A DNA stretch of 33,813 nt from Pseudomonadales bacterium (GCA_007131295.1 SLQW01000010.1:1-33813); one strand, 5' to 3'. Counted from the stretch's first letter, positions 8,511-17,865 are shown. Translations and numbers: made by a program. The notes: generated by a model from the sequence alone, not told the origin.

Positions 8511-9533
8511 ATGGCAATGCTCGAGAGAACTCGCTCCGCGCCTGCTGACGAAGATCACAGAGAAGTACTCGTTGGCGACATAGGGGGAACCCATGCGCGC
8601 TTTCGGCTCCTCGGCTGCAGCGACGGAAGATGGCAAGTTCGCGGGGATGCGCGTTTTCCGAGTGCCAGCTGCCCATCCCTCGAAGCGAGCGTCGAGCGGG
8701 CACTTGCCGCGCTTGCGAGCAGTAGTCGGGGTAATCTGCGTGGCGCCTGGCTCGCAGTGGCCGGGCCCGTGGCCGGAGGGCGAGGTCGACTGACCAATCT
8801 CGACTGGAACGTCGATGCCGAAGCCCTGGCGCGTGCGTGCCGCCTCGACGAAGTCCACGTTGTCAATGATCTCGAGGCACTCGCATTCGGCATGGCTGCT
8901 CTGGAAGAGGACGAGGTGCTGGTCCTCCAGGATGGCACCGCAGATGCGACGGCCATGCACGTGGTCATCGCGGTGGGTACCGGTCTGGGTGTCGCAGCAT
9001 GGCGGCGGCGGGGCGAGGTCGTGGAAGTTTTCGCTTCCGAAGGCGGCCATGCAGACCTGGCCGCGTGCAACGCTCATGAGTCCAAGGTGTTCGCAGATCT
9101 CGCAGCGCGTCATGGCCACGTGAGCTGGGAGAGAGTGCTGTCTGGTGCAGGTCTCGTGGAGCTCTACGATGTCCTCAATGACCCACATCCGCAAGAGCGG
9201 CCGGGCGAGGCGGCAGCGATTGCACGGCTCGCTTGCGCGGAACGGGATGAGCGAGCCTCTGCAGCGACCGCAATGTTCATCGATGTGCTGGCCGGCTTCG
9301 CGGGCAATGCTGCCCTGCAGTGGCTCGCGCGCGGTGGCGTCTATCTGACGGGTGGTGTCGTGGACGGGCTCCTCCCGCTGCTCGAGCGCGAGCGCGGCTT
9401 CATGGAGCGCTTCAAGGACAAGGGCCGTATGTCAGCGCTGCTGACGGAGCTGAAGGTGGGCGTAGCCCTCGCTCCGGACCTCGGCCTCGCCGGCGTCGGC
9501 CTCATGGCTCGACAGGGCAGGGCTGCGACCTGA
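8511..9533 (+). CDS. glk: glucokinase
   Basis: The protein phosphorylates glucose with ATP to glucose-6-phosphate, linking free glucose to the glycogen and glycolysis pools. The ATPase-fold phosphate-1 motif is GDIGGTHARFRL near the N-terminus. LAVAGPV, LTNLDW (substrate loop), VVNDLEALAFG and an adenosine motif GTGLGVA follow, as in the bacterial Glk family. I chose ATG at 8511 because GGAG lies 8 bases upstream; an in-frame TTG at 8478 lacks support. At 340 residues it is close to the usual 320-340. It lies 42 bases after the acyl-CoA synthetase gene and may share its transcript. The 3' end is 10 bases from the convergent phosphotransferase gene. Confidence 0.93.
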   Translation: MAMLERTRSAPADEDHREVLVGDIGGTHARFRLLGCSDGRWQVRGDARFPSASCPSLEASVERALAALASSSRGNLRGAWLAVAGPVAGGRGRLTNLDWNVDAEALARACRLDEVHVVNDLEALAFGMAALEEDEVLVLQDGTADATAMHVVIAVGTGLGVAAWRRRGEVVEVFASEGGHADLAACNAHESKVFADLAARHGHVSWERVLSGAGLVELYDVLNDPHPQERPGEAAAIARLACAERDERASAATAMFIDVLAGFAGNAALQWLARGGVYLTGGVVDGLLPLLERERGFMERFKDKGRMSALLTELKVGVALAPDLGLAGVGLMARQGRAAT

Positions 9534-9543
9534 GGCGCCTGCG

Positions 9544-10686
9544 TCACGCCATCAGCGGATCTGGTTCGATGTGCTCGACACGCGCGGCGAGGCGCTGCAT
9601 CCAGGCTCGCATCATGGCGCCGCCGCGATCATTGCCGAAATCGACCTCATCCGCGCTTGCGAGCATGGCGAGGTGCATCAGCATGGCGCGCCGGTAGTCA
9701 CGCTCGAACGCCTCGAAGGTGTAATCGCTGACAGCCAGCGCGGCGTGATAGTGGCGCAGGATGTCTCGCTCGGTCGCCAGGTCGCATGTTTCCGGTAGCG
9801 CTCCGCTCAAGAAGTAGGCGACGTCGACGGCCGCCGGTCCCCGCCGGACCAGCTGCCAGTCGATGAATGCGCAGCTATCGCCCTCGAACATGACGTTGTC
9901 GAGGCGCAGATCGTTGTGTATCAGCGTCGTCGGTGCGTCCGCTGCGAGCCTTCGCACCAGGGCCTCGCCGTGTGCGTCCAGCCACTGCAGTAGTGGCTGC
10001 ATGGTCTCGTTGCACGTAGCGGCGAAACGCTCCCTATGGTGACGGAATCGGCCGTGTCGCAGGCGCGCATCGACGTCGAGCGGCAGCAACCAGAAATGCC
10101 CCTCGAGGCGCTCGCTCTGCCAGAAGTGGCGGTGCAGCTTGGCAATACTTCCGAGCACCCGCTTGCAACCTTCAGGGTCGAGGCCGGCGAGCTGATCGGC
10201 GGCCTGCATGGGTGCAATGTCTTCGAGCAGCAGCACGTAGCGTCGCTGTTTCTTGGCCGCGACCTTGGAGCCCAGTGCGGCGATCACGTTCATAAGAAAG
10301 CGCGGCATGCGGTCGAGCGTACGCAGGATCTTCTCCTGGTTCTCGGAACCCTTGTCGCGGTCGAAGTCGGCGTAGACAAGCTGCGGAATGCGCACGGGCA
10401 CGTCTTCGGCCAGGGTAAGGAAGAACATGATCTCGCGTTCGTAGACGCCAATCATCTCGCCCATGGCGCGATTCGCGCGCTTCGGCAGTTTGGCGATGAC
10501 CTGATCGGGCGTCCCGGCAGCGGCACCGTGCAGGGTCAGGCGCAGGATGTCGCCCATGAAGCCCTGGCCTTCGCCGAGTACCTCCCGATCCACGGACGAG
10601 ACGTCTCTGCCGAGGGCGCGGCTCAGCCATGCCGGACTGAGATCGTCCGGTGTCTCTGGAAGCGGCTCAGTGCGCGTCGCGTCCAT
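9544..10686 (-). CDS. APH/ecdysteroid-kinase-like phosphotransferase
   Basis: This is a kinase-fold protein of the aminoglycoside phosphotransferase/EcKinase superfamily, probably phosphorylating a small hydroxylated molecule. The catalytic loop is LIHNDLRLDN (Asp259, Asn264), the metal-binding motif is FIDWQ (Asp276), and a probable ATP-binding Lys is Lys66 in VIAKLPKR. The ATG at 10686 (MDATRTEPL) gives 380 residues and overlaps the HAD gene end by 20 bases, favouring coupled translation; longer in-frame extensions run deeper into the HAD gene. Such kinases occur in environmental bacteria beside acyl-CoA dehydrogenase or terpenoid/steroid genes. Antibiotic resistance is unlikely. The substrate is unknown, but the partner genes (HAD phosphatase, carotenoid oxygenase) suggest an isoprenoid or apocarotenoid-like compound. 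Confidence 0.8.
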   Translation of the reverse strand: MDATRTEPLPETPDDLSPAWLSRALGRDVSSVDREVLGEGQGFMGDILRLTLHGAAAGTPDQVIAKLPKRANRAMGEMIGVYEREIMFFLTLAEDVPVRIPQLVYADFDRDKGSENQEKILRTLDRMPRFLMNVIAALGSKVAAKKQRRYVLLLEDIAPMQAADQLAGLDPEGCKRVLGSIAKLHRHFWQSERLEGHFWLLPLDVDARLRHGRFRHHRERFAATCNETMQPLLQWLDAHGEALVRRLAADAPTTLIHNDLRLDNVMFEGDSCAFIDWQLVRRGPAAVDVAYFLSGALPETCDLATERDILRHYHAALAVSDYTFEAFERDYRRAMLMHLAMLASADEVDFGNDRGGAMMRAWMQRLAARVEHIEPDPLMA

Positions 10687-11434
10687 CGACGATCGGCAGC
10701 AGCGAAGCAAGGTCGTGAATCTCGAAGGTGGCTTCGGCGAGCACCTCGAGACCATGAGTCAGTGGTGTTTCGACGCCGGGCTCGACGATCCGCGCTGAGC
10801 GCATCCCGACGCGGTGGGCGCCTGCAACGTCGTGGTGCAGGGAGTCGCCGACGAATAGCGTCGAGCGCGCAGTGCGTTCCGCCTTGCGCAGAGCGTACTC
10901 GAAGATTTCCGGATGCGGCTTGCACGAGCGGGCCTCCTCGGAGCTCGTGCAGTGATCGAACAGTGGCAGCAGATCGTGGTGTTCCAGCAGCGGATAGAGA
11001 TAGTCGTCGTCGATGTTCGAAACGAGACCCACGTAGATGCCGCGTTCTCGTAATCCGACCAGCGTGTCGCGGACGTCTTCGCGCAGCGGCATGTGCGCGA
11101 TCAGCCCTTCGAGCTGCGCCCGGTGGAATGCGGCGAAGACGTCCTCTTCCAGTGCGTGGTCGAAGTGCTCGAGGAAGTGACGCAGCGTGTCCCGGAACAG
11201 ATCCCGGTGCAGGAAGTAGGGCTGGCTGCCGTAGTAGTGCCCGGCGCGGTCGGCGGCCGCGCGCCAGGCCCGGCCGATCGTTTCCGGTGGGGCGTCGATA
11301 CCGTGTGTTTCGACCACCCGGCGGATCGCGCCCCCGTGGCGACCCCCGTAGCTGAACAGGGTGCCGCCGAGGTCGAAGAACACGGCATCGACGGGCTCCT
11401 CGCCCGGTCCAGGACGCTGGCGGTCCGCCTTCAT
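10667..11434 (-). CDS. HAD-superfamily hydrolase
   Basis: The protein has a Rossmann-like HAD fold with an alpha-helical cap. Motif I is FFDLGGTLF with nucleophile Asp21; motif II is VSN (Ser139); motif III is CKPHPEIF with Lys172; motif IV is GDSLHHDV with Asp197 and Asp202. The second Asp of the usual DxDGT is Gly23 (DLGGT). This variant occurs in a HAD-IA subset and may lower classical phosphatase turnover or reflect another reaction (dehalogenase or phosphonatase-like). The gene lies 16 bases after the carotenoid oxygenase stop and overlaps the kinase gene, so the three are one operon. The role of a phosphatase next to a kinase is inferred only. Confidence 0.85.
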   Translation of the reverse strand: MKADRQRPGPGEEPVDAVFFDLGGTLFSYGGRHGGAIRRVVETHGIDAPPETIGRAWRAAADRAGHYYGSQPYFLHRDLFRDTLRHFLEHFDHALEEDVFAAFHRAQLEGLIAHMPLREDVRDTLVGLRERGIYVGLVSNIDDDYLYPLLEHHDLLPLFDHCTSSEEARSCKPHPEIFEYALRKAERTARSTLFVGDSLHHDVAGAHRVGMRSARIVEPGVETPLTHGLEVLAEATFEIHDLASLLPIVDGRDAH

Positions 11435-11450
11435 TGCTGACCGGCGCCCT

Positions 11451-12800
11451 TCAGTCAGCGACCGAGGCGGGAATCCAGCTGCCGTGGAAGCCGGAAGGGA
11501 TGCGCGGTAGTTCGATGCTGGCCATGGGCTCCGAGTCCATGCTCGCCGCGTCGAAAATCATATACCGGCTCGTGTCCGTTCCTGCGTCGTGGACGTAGGT
11601 CATGAGGTAGCCGTCGTCCTCGTTGCGCGCATTGGCCGCCGGGGCGAACACCGGCTCCCCGGGCGTACTGCCCTTGCCGAGCCGTAGCTCGCAGCTCTGG
11701 CCCGTTTCCCGGTCGTACTTCAGCAGGGCGCCCTCGATGCGCGCGGAGTCGCCGCCGAACGCCGCGCTCATGCCCATCATGTAGCCGTAGCGGTGCTTCA
11801 GGCCGATCACGGCATCGGCGACCCGGGGAAATTCGGCGGGGCGGTCATCGATCTGCTCCTCATGCACCTTGCCGCTGACGGTGTCGATGGTCCAACGCCA
11901 AAGGCAGGGAGGCGGGAAGTCCATAGCCGAATCGCGCCAGATGTGGCTGAAGCGGGCCACGTCCAGCACGATGCGGTCGCCATCTTCGTAGCTGTTCATG
12001 GGGTGGAAGACATAGCAGGGGTTGATATCGAACCAGCGTACGTCGCCGTCGCTGCCGTTGCGTGGCATGACGCCAAGGCGCGCCGGGTAGTTGTCGTCCC
12101 AGCGGATCGGCAGCTCGCCCTTCATCGCCATGGACATGTCGAAAACGGCGGGAAGGTCCATGAAAATGACGTAATTCCGGGTCACGTTGAAGTCGTGCAT
12201 CATCGTCGGTCCGCCGACGCTGATGTTCTCCGTCTGCACCAGTTTGCCGTCGGCCGAGACCCGCAGGTAGCGTAGATAGGGCGGCATGGCCGAATAACCG
12301 AATGCGAGCATTTCCCCGGTTGCCGGGCAGATCTTCGGATGGGCCGTGAACGAGCCGGTCAGCACCCCGTCGAAGTCCGTCGGGCCGACGGTTTCCAGAT
12401 TGCCATCGACGACGTAGGGGAAGTGGCCCTCTTCCAGCGCGAGTATGCGTCCTCCATGACCGACCACATGCGTGTTGGCTTTGGAGGCCGTCATGTCCAT
12501 CCCGGTCGCCGGGTCGAGGGCGTTGCGATCCGGGTTGGTGATGAACGGCGTGCGTACGTAGCGATTGCGGTACCACTCGGCCCGGCCATTACGCAGGCGC
12601 ACGCCGTGCAGCATGCCGTCGCCAAGAAAGGGATGGATACTGGTACCGCTCAGCGGATTGGCCCCGTTGCGCACGTAGCGACCGTCGAGTTCGGTCGGGA
12701 TGGAACCCGTGACCTTCAATTCGGTGAGCGTGCGTTCTTCCTGAGTGGGGCGGCCGTTGCCGCGCAGATGAATCGGCGTTTGCTCTTCGACAGTGGCCAT
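11451..12800 (-). CDS. carotenoid oxygenase family protein (RPE65/CCD type)
   Basis: This is a non-haem iron (II) oxygenase of the seven-bladed beta-propeller carotenoid/stilbene cleavage family. All four iron-binding histidines can be placed: His154 (FTAHPKI), His202 (MHDFNVT), His266 (FHPMNSYED) and His439 (FHGSWIP). RYVRNGANP near the N-terminus and the GDGMLHGVRL loop are also typical. The length of 449 residues fits bacterial members. ATG at 12800 has GGAGGAGAG upstream on the minus strand. It heads an operon with a HAD hydrolase and a kinase-like protein and is divergent from a TetR gene. The family cleaves carotenoids, apocarotenoids, stilbenes or lignin-derived isoeugenol-type compounds, and the substrate here is not predictable. 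Confidence 0.92.
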   Translation of the reverse strand: MATVEEQTPIHLRGNGRPTQEERTLTELKVTGSIPTELDGRYVRNGANPLSGTSIHPFLGDGMLHGVRLRNGRAEWYRNRYVRTPFITNPDRNALDPATGMDMTASKANTHVVGHGGRILALEEGHFPYVVDGNLETVGPTDFDGVLTGSFTAHPKICPATGEMLAFGYSAMPPYLRYLRVSADGKLVQTENISVGGPTMMHDFNVTRNYVIFMDLPAVFDMSMAMKGELPIRWDDNYPARLGVMPRNGSDGDVRWFDINPCYVFHPMNSYEDGDRIVLDVARFSHIWRDSAMDFPPPCLWRWTIDTVSGKVHEEQIDDRPAEFPRVADAVIGLKHRYGYMMGMSAAFGGDSARIEGALLKYDRETGQSCELRLGKGSTPGEPVFAPAANARNEDDGYLMTYVHDAGTDTSRYMIFDAASMDSEPMASIELPRIPSGFHGSWIPASVAD

Positions 12801-12860
12801 GACGGGCTCTCCTCCCTGGGCGTGCGAGCTGTGAGCATAAGACGGCGGGACGCCTAAATC

Positions 12861-12871
12861 TACCTATGGTA
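12861..12871. promoter_or_regulatory. TetR operator candidate TACC-TAT-GGTA
   Basis: TACCTATGGTA is an inverted repeat with 4-bp arms and a 3-base centre. It lies inside an AT-rich stretch between the divergent carotenoid oxygenase gene and the tetR gene, where an autoregulating TetR protein would bind. AAAT (12856-12859) and ATTT (12872-12875) flank it roughly symmetrically. The arms are short, so this is a candidate only. Confidence 0.35.
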
Positions 12872-12881
12872 ATTTAATGTG

Positions 12882-13541
12882 ATGAAAGGATCTGGAGGCG
12901 CGCGCCGCGCGCCACGCAGTACGCCCCGTCCACGCGGCCGACCGCCGGGACGCAGCAGTCGCGATGGCGTCATTGCGGGACGCGACGCGCTGCTCGCTGC
13001 GGCGGAGCGCGCCATCGCCCGGGACGGCCCCAGGGTCACCCTGGATGCGATTGCCGCTGAGGCGGGGGTCACCAAACCCATCCTGTATCGCGGCGTCGGT
13101 GACCGGGACGCGCTCGTGTTCGCTCTCGCCGAGCGGCTGACGCGGCGCATGACCGATCAGGTAGCGGAACAGGTTGCCCGCACGGAGGATCCGGAAGACA
13201 TGCTGCGCCGCCTGGTGCGCGGTTACCTGGAGCTGGCCGCCGCGCAGCGCAACCTGTACTTGTTCGTGACTGCCGGAGGCGTCGGCGACAAACGCCTGCA
13301 GCAGTCCCTGCTGCTGGCGGATGGTGCGGCGCAGCAGTTCGTCGATGGCATCGCCGCCTTCCGTTCCGCCCGCGGTGCTGATCCTGCTGTGGCTACCGTC
13401 TGGTCCTATGGCCTCGTCGGATCCCTGCATTACGTGACTCTGTGGTGGCTCCGGGAGCCTTCGCTCGAGCTGGAAACGGTCACAGAACACATCACGTCAT
13501 TACTCTGGACGGGCCTGCGTCTCGAAGAGCCGGTGGATTGA
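12882..13541 (+). CDS. TetR/AcrR family transcriptional regulator
   Basis: This is a one-component repressor with an N-terminal [31 protein letters not shown] matches the TetR signature, in which LYxHFxxxDxL is normal; here HF is replaced by GV. The C-terminal ligand-binding helices follow, to 219 residues. About 30 Arg/Pro-rich residues precede the HTH and may be a disordered DNA-contacting arm. The start is ATG at 12882, with GTG at 12879 as an alternative. The gene is divergent from the carotenoid oxygenase operon with a candidate operator between them, so it most likely controls that operon and itself. The ligand is unknown. Confidence 0.88.
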   Translation: MKGSGGARRAPRSTPRPRGRPPGRSSRDGVIAGRDALLAAAERAIARDGPRVTLDAIAAEAGVTKPILYRGVGDRDALVFALAERLTRRMTDQVAEQVARTEDPEDMLRRLVRGYLELAAAQRNLYLFVTAGGVGDKRLQQSLLLADGAAQQFVDGIAAFRSARGADPAVATVWSYGLVGSLHYVTLWWLREPSLELETVTEHITSLLWTGLRLEEPVD

Positions 13542-13597
13542 GGGTCCCGGCAAGGCGGTAGCACCCGCGCCAGGCTCGCGGTTTTCCTGGGGCAGCG

Positions 13598-13606
13598 TGC
13601 TATCCT
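13598..13606 (+). promoter_or_regulatory. possible extended -10 promoter of leuS
   Basis: TG-C-TATCCT forms an extended -10 element about 42 bases before the leuS start, with no good -35 hexamer upstream (GCGGTT at 13578-13583 is the best placed). It lies between the tetR stop and leuS. Confidence 0.35.
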
Positions 13607-13647
13607 TGCGCGCTTCCCGAACCGGCCAGATTCGAGACGTTTCGCGC

Positions 13648-16119
13648 ATGCAGCAGCACTACGATCCGCAGGCGGTGGAAGCGCGGGCCCAGGCCGCCTG
13701 GGAGCAGGCTGAAGCCTTCCGCGCCGACGACACCGCCACCGAAAAATTCTATGCCCTGTCCATGTTTCCCTATCCCAGCGGCCGCATGCACATGGGGCAC
13801 GTGCGCAACTACACGCTCGGTGATGTCATTGCGCGCTACCAGCGGCTGAAAGGCATGAGCGTGCTCCAACCGATGGGCTGGGACGCGTTCGGACTGCCTG
13901 CTGAAAACGCGGCGATCCAGAACAAAGAGACGCCGGCCAGGTGGACGCGTGCCAACATCGACACCATGCGCGCGCAGTTCAAGCGCCTCGGTTTCGGTCT
14001 CGACTGGTCGCGAGAATTCGCGACCTGCGATCCGGAGTATTACCGCTGGGAGCAGTGGCTGTTCACACGCCTGTTCCGCAAGGGGATGGTCGAGCGCAAG
14101 ACCACGGTGGTGAACTGGGACCCGGTGGATCAGACCGTACTTGCGAACGAGCAGGTGGAGGACGGACGCGGTTGGCGGTCGGGCGCACTCATCGAGCGCC
14201 GGGAAATGCCCCAGTGGACGCTGAAGATCACCGCCTATGCCCAGGAGCTTTTGGACAACCTCGAGCATATGGATGGCTGGCCCGAACAGGTGCGCACCAT
14301 GCAGCGCAACTGGATCGGTCGCTCCGAAGGCGTGGACATCGAATTCGACCTCCGCGGTCCGGATGGTCCGCTCGATACGCGTCTGAAGGTCTACACGACC
14401 CGGCCGGATACCTTCATGGGCTGCACCTGCGTAGCGCTGGCGGCGGAGCATCCGCTGGCAAAGGCCGCAGCGGAGCGATTGCCCGAGGTCGCGGAATTCC
14501 GCGAGCGCTGCCGCAATCTCCGTACCGCTGAGGCGGACATGGCGACCATGGAGAAACTCGGCATCGCTACCGACCTGGTGGCGATTCACCCGCTTACTGG
14601 CGCCGAGCTGCCGGTTTGGGTCGCCAACTTCGTGCTCATGGAATACGGATCCGGCGCCGTCATGTCGGTCCCTGGCCACGACCAGCGGGACTGGGAGTTC
14701 GCACGCAAGTACGACCTGCCCATCGTTCAGGTCATCGAGCCGTTGGATCCGACGATGTCCTGTGATCTCGAGCAGGAGGCCTTCGTCGAGCGCGGCCGAC
14801 TGGTGCATTCGGGCGCTTACGACGGGCTCGAGTTCGAGGCCGCGTTCGATGCTGTGGCCAGCGCGCTCGAGGCGAAGGGCTACGGCGAGCGGCGGGTGAA
14901 CTTCCGCCTGCGTGACTGGGGCGTTTCCCGGCAGCGCTACTGGGGATGCCCGATCCCGATGATTCACTGTCCGGCGTGCGGGCCGGTTCCGGTTCCGGAT
15001 GCGGATCTGCCGGTCGTGCTGCCGACGGACGTCGCTTTCGAAGGGGTGGCGTCGCCGCTGAAGACGGATGCGCTGGCCGAGTGGCGTCGCTGCAGTTGTC
15101 CGGAGTGCGGCGGCGAGGCCGAGCGCGAGTCCGATACGTTCGATACGTTCATGGAGTCGAGCTGGTACTACGCGCGCTTCGCCTGTGCGGACAACGACGC
15201 CGCAATGCTCGATGAGCGGGCCAGGGCATGGACGCCCGTGGACCACTATGTGGGCGGCATCGAGCACGCGGTGTTGCATCTGCTCTACGCGCGCTTCTTT
15301 CACAAGCTGCTGCGCGACGAGGGCCTCGTCGACTCCGACGAGCCTTTCACGCGCCTGCTGCTGCTCGGCATGGTCAACAAGGACGGCCGCAAGATGTCCA
15401 AGTCCGCCGGCAACATCGTCAGCCCGGACGAGCTGGTCGCGGCGTACGGCGCGGATGCGGTGCGGACCTTCATGATGTTCGCTGCGCCGCCGGACCAGAC
15501 CGTGGAGTGGAGCGATTCCGGCGTCGAAGGCTCCGTCCGTTTTTTGAAACGCCTGTGGAAGCAGGTGGCGGACCATGTCGCCGCCGGCCCCGCGCCGTCG
15601 CTCGACACCTCGGCCCTCGATGCAGGGCAGCGGGCCTTACGTCGGCGTGTGCATGAAACCATCGAGCGGGCCGACGACGACTACGGCCGCCGCATCAACT
15701 TCAACACGGTGGTTTCAGGATGCATGGAGCTCAGCAACGAGATCGGCCGGTTCGAGGACGATACGCCAGAGGGACTTGCTGTGCGCCAGGAGGCGCTCGA
15801 CGCTGTGGTGCGCCTTCTCGCGCCCATCGCGCCCCATATCTGTCACGAACTCTGGCAGGCGCTGGGCCACTCGGAAATGCTCATCGACGCGCGCTGGCCG
15901 GAGGTGGACCCGGATGCGCTCGCCCGCGACACTGTGCAGATCGTGGTGCAGGTCAACGGCAAAGTGCGGGCACGGCTGGAGCTCGCTGCGGGGCTGGACC
16001 GTGATGCGGCTGTCGCTGCGGCCATGGCGGATGCCAACGTGGAGCGGTTCACGGATGGCAAGGCGCTGCGCAAGGCCATTCATGTTCCGGACAAACTGGT
16101 CAACCTGGTCGTCGCCTGA
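13648..16119 (+). CDS. leuS: leucyl-tRNA synthetase
   Basis: This class I aminoacyl-tRNA synthetase charges tRNA-Leu. The HIGH motif is HMGH (48-51) within [18 protein letters not shown]. The KMSKS motif is at 582-586 ([12 protein letters not shown]). Between them is the CP1 editing domain ([11 protein letters not shown], and [16 protein letters not shown] with the editing-site Asp). The Zn-ribbon-like CPxC and CPEC pairs are also present (SCPECGG near residue 490). The C-terminal anticodon-binding and Leu-specific domains end in [12 protein letters not shown] take ATG at 13648 (MQQHYDPQ), giving 823 residues, instead of the GTG 51 bases earlier that overlaps the likely -10. lptE and holA follow in the same direction. 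Confidence 0.97.
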   Translation: MQQHYDPQAVEARAQAAWEQAEAFRADDTATEKFYALSMFPYPSGRMHMGHVRNYTLGDVIARYQRLKGMSVLQPMGWDAFGLPAENAAIQNKETPARWTRANIDTMRAQFKRLGFGLDWSREFATCDPEYYRWEQWLFTRLFRKGMVERKTTVVNWDPVDQTVLANEQVEDGRGWRSGALIERREMPQWTLKITAYAQELLDNLEHMDGWPEQVRTMQRNWIGRSEGVDIEFDLRGPDGPLDTRLKVYTTRPDTFMGCTCVALAAEHPLAKAAAERLPEVAEFRERCRNLRTAEADMATMEKLGIATDLVAIHPLTGAELPVWVANFVLMEYGSGAVMSVPGHDQRDWEFARKYDLPIVQVIEPLDPTMSCDLEQEAFVERGRLVHSGAYDGLEFEAAFDAVASALEAKGYGERRVNFRLRDWGVSRQRYWGCPIPMIHCPACGPVPVPDADLPVVLPTDVAFEGVASPLKTDALAEWRRCSCPECGGEAERESDTFDTFMESSWYYARFACADNDAAMLDERARAWTPVDHYVGGIEHAVLHLLYARFFHKLLRDEGLVDSDEPFTRLLLLGMVNKDGRKMSKSAGNIVSPDELVAAYGADAVRTFMMFAAPPDQTVEWSDSGVEGSVRFLKRLWKQVADHVAAGPAPSLDTSALDAGQRALRRRVHETIERADDDYGRRINFNTVVSGCMELSNEIGRFEDDTPEGLAVRQEALDAVVRLLAPIAPHICHELWQALGHSEMLIDARWPEVDPDALARDTVQIVVQVNGKVRARLELAAGLDRDAAVAAAMADANVERFTDGKALRKAIHVPDKLVNLVVA

Positions 16120-16154
16120 GGCGGTTCCTTCGAGTGAAGTTCGCGGAGAGTTCC

Positions 16155-16649
16155 ATGAGCCAAAGATTCCTCCTCCTGCCGCTGGCCTGTCTGCTGCTCA
16201 TCGGCTGCGGGTTCCGTCTTGCGGGCTCCATCGACAGCGCCGGGCTGGCCGGAACGCGGGTGGTGGATGCGAGTCGCGACGGCAGCAGCGAACTGGCCTG
16301 GAGCATCACGCAGGACCTGCGGCTGCGCGGCGTTCCGGTCGCGGTCGAAGGTGAGGATCGGCGGGTGCTGCGGGTCCTCGAAGAGACCTGGGAGCGACGT
16401 CCGCTCACGCTCACCTCGGGTGCCCGGACCGCGGAGTACGAGCTGGTCGGCAGGGCCGAGTTCGAGCTGCTCGGTCGAGACGGCCGCGTCCTGATTCCGC
16501 CGCGCACCATCATGGCCGACGCGGTCTATCTGCGTGACGGCGAGCGTCTGCTCGGCTCCAGCCAGGAGGAGGCCCGGTTGCGCAAGGAGATTCAGGACGA
16601 ACTTGTCCGGCGCATCCTCACTGCGGTAGCGGCCGTGGGCTCGAGCTGA
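16155..16649 (+). CDS. lptE: LPS-assembly lipoprotein LptE
   Basis: LptE is the outer-membrane lipoprotein plug of the LptD translocon, required for LPS export. The ATG at 16155 has GGAG six bases upstream and gives a signal peptide MSQRFLLLPLACLLLIGC with lipobox Cys18, followed by GFRLAG, typical of the family. The 164-residue length fits LptE. A longer GTG start at 16134 would add seven residues before the signal and is less likely. The leuS-lptE-holA order is a known gammaproteobacterial synteny and supports the call, since LptE sequences are poorly conserved. Confidence 0.9.
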   Translation: MSQRFLLLPLACLLLIGCGFRLAGSIDSAGLAGTRVVDASRDGSSELAWSITQDLRLRGVPVAVEGEDRRVLRVLEETWERRPLTLTSGARTAEYELVGRAEFELLGRDGRVLIPPRTIMADAVYLRDGERLLGSSQEEARLRKEIQDELVRRILTAVAAVGSS

Positions 16650-16652
16650 GCC

Positions 16653-17705
16653 GTGAAGCTGCGTCGGACCGAGGATCTCGAGGCCCGACTCGAAGAGACT
16701 CTGGACCCGGTCTATCTCATCAGCGGTGACGAACCGCTGCTTCTGCAGGAGGCGGCCGATGCGGTACGCGCTGCCGCGCGCGTGGCCGGTATCGAGGAGC
16801 GACAGGTCTTCCACGTAGAATCCGGTTTCGACTGGAACGAGCTGCTGCAGTCCGCCAACAGCCTTTCCCTGTTTGCATCCCGCCGCCTTCTCGAGTTGCG
16901 CTGCAACAGCGCTGCGCCGGGCGCCCAGGGCGGCAAGGCGTTCGAGGCTTACGCCGAGAACCCTCCGGATGGCGATGTTCTGCTCGTGCTCATGCCGCGG
17001 ATCGAGCGCCGCAGCGAGAGCAGCAAGTGGTATCGGGCGCTGACATCTGCGGGCGTGCACCTGCCGGTCTGGCCTCTGGATCTCGATGCCTTTCCGCGCT
17101 GGCTCGGTGGACGCTTGCGCCGCGCCGGAGTTCGCGTCGACGCTGACGCACTGGCTCTGCTTTCTGCACGAGTGGAGGGCAATCCATTGGCAGCGGCACA
17201 GGCGGTAACGCGCCTCGCGCTCGCCGGGCAGCAGGAACCCTGGACCGCGGAAGACCTGCTCGCCGTACTCGACGACGACTCGCGCTACACCGCGTTCGAA
17301 CTTGCCGATGCGGTGCTCCTGGGAGAAGCGGAACATGCGCACCGGATGCTCGCGACGCTGAAGCAGGAAGGCACCGATGTTCTTGCCATCGTCGCGGCGC
17401 TGGCCTGGAGTTTGCGGCAGCTGCGCACGCTGCAACGCGCCCGGGTCGCGGGTGAGGATCTCAACGCCGTCATGGGTCGCATGCGGCTCTTGCCGAAGCG
17501 GCGCAGCCTGCTGCAGCGGGTCGTCAACCGCACGTCGCCGGCCCTGGTCGAGGGCGCGCTCAGGGATCTTGCAGTGGTGGATCAGGCGGTGAAGGGCATC
17601 GTCGCCATCGAACCCTGGGACGAGCTCGATCGGCTCTGTCTGCGCCTCGCCGGCGTCAGAACGACGCCGCTCGGCCTCCGCGCTCGCGCCTGGCTGGAAC
17701 CCTGA
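16653..17705 (+). CDS. holA: DNA polymerase III subunit delta
   Basis: Delta opens the beta clamp as part of the DnaX clamp-loader complex. The N-terminal domain shows DPVYLISGDEPLLLQEAADAVR, the usual opening of HolA, followed by the FxVESGFDWNEL and SLSLFASRRLLELR segments. The remainder has the AAA+-like lid and C-terminal collar helices. The length of 350 residues is normal. The start is GTG at 16653, three bases after the lptE stop. In many gammaproteobacteria nadD follows holA; here hairpins and a convergent MFS gene follow instead. Confidence 0.93.
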   Translation: MKLRRTEDLEARLEETLDPVYLISGDEPLLLQEAADAVRAAARVAGIEERQVFHVESGFDWNELLQSANSLSLFASRRLLELRCNSAAPGAQGGKAFEAYAENPPDGDVLLVLMPRIERRSESSKWYRALTSAGVHLPVWPLDLDAFPRWLGGRLRRAGVRVDADALALLSARVEGNPLAAAQAVTRLALAGQQEPWTAEDLLAVLDDDSRYTAFELADAVLLGEAEHAHRMLATLKQEGTDVLAIVAALAWSLRQLRTLQRARVAGEDLNAVMGRMRLLPKRRSLLQRVVNRTSPALVEGALRDLAVVDQAVKGIVAIEPWDELDRLCLRLAGVRTTPLGLRARAWLEP

Positions 17706-17756
17706 CCCCCGCGCGCTTCAGGTATGCGTACGAGCGGAGGATGTGGGAAGGCGTGT

Positions 17757-17776
17757 CGCGCCGCAGGCGCGGCGCG
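17757..17776. terminator. GC-rich hairpin after holA
   Basis: CGCGCCGC (17757-17764) pairs with GCGGCGCG (17769-17776) around the loop AGGC: an 8-bp perfect, very stable stem 52 bases past holA. No U-tract follows, so intrinsic termination is uncertain. Confidence 0.45.
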
Positions 17777-17823
17777 CCGATCTGTGCAGGCGCCGGTCGC
17801 GATCGGCGCACTCGCCTTTTGCG

Positions 17824-17847
17824 AGCACGCCTTCTCACCAGCGTGCT
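17824..17847. terminator. second hairpin between convergent holA and MFS genes
   Basis: AGCACGC (17824-17830) pairs with GCGTGCT (17841-17847), a 7-bp perfect stem with a 10-base loop, 19 bases from the MFS stop. It may end transcripts from either side. No U-tract is seen. A weaker overlapping hairpin, CTCGC (17811-17815) with GCGAG (17821-17825), is also possible. Confidence 0.3.
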
Positions 17848-17865
17848 GCAAAGGTGCGCGTATAG

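Noticed and set aside
9544-10686. Antibiotic-resistance aminoglycoside kinase
   Set aside because: Only the fold and catalytic motifs match. The operon with a carotenoid oxygenase and HAD hydrolase, and the EcKinase-like layout, point to a metabolic kinase.
10036-11355. 439-residue open frame on the plus strand
   Set aside because: It is antisense to the kinase and HAD genes, and its composition is Arg-rich in the second half, as expected from a shadow frame.
13600-15576. 658-residue open frame on the minus strand
   Set aside because: It is antisense to leuS, whose HIGH, KMSKS and editing motifs are clear. High GC makes long shadow frames common and its sequence has no family signature.
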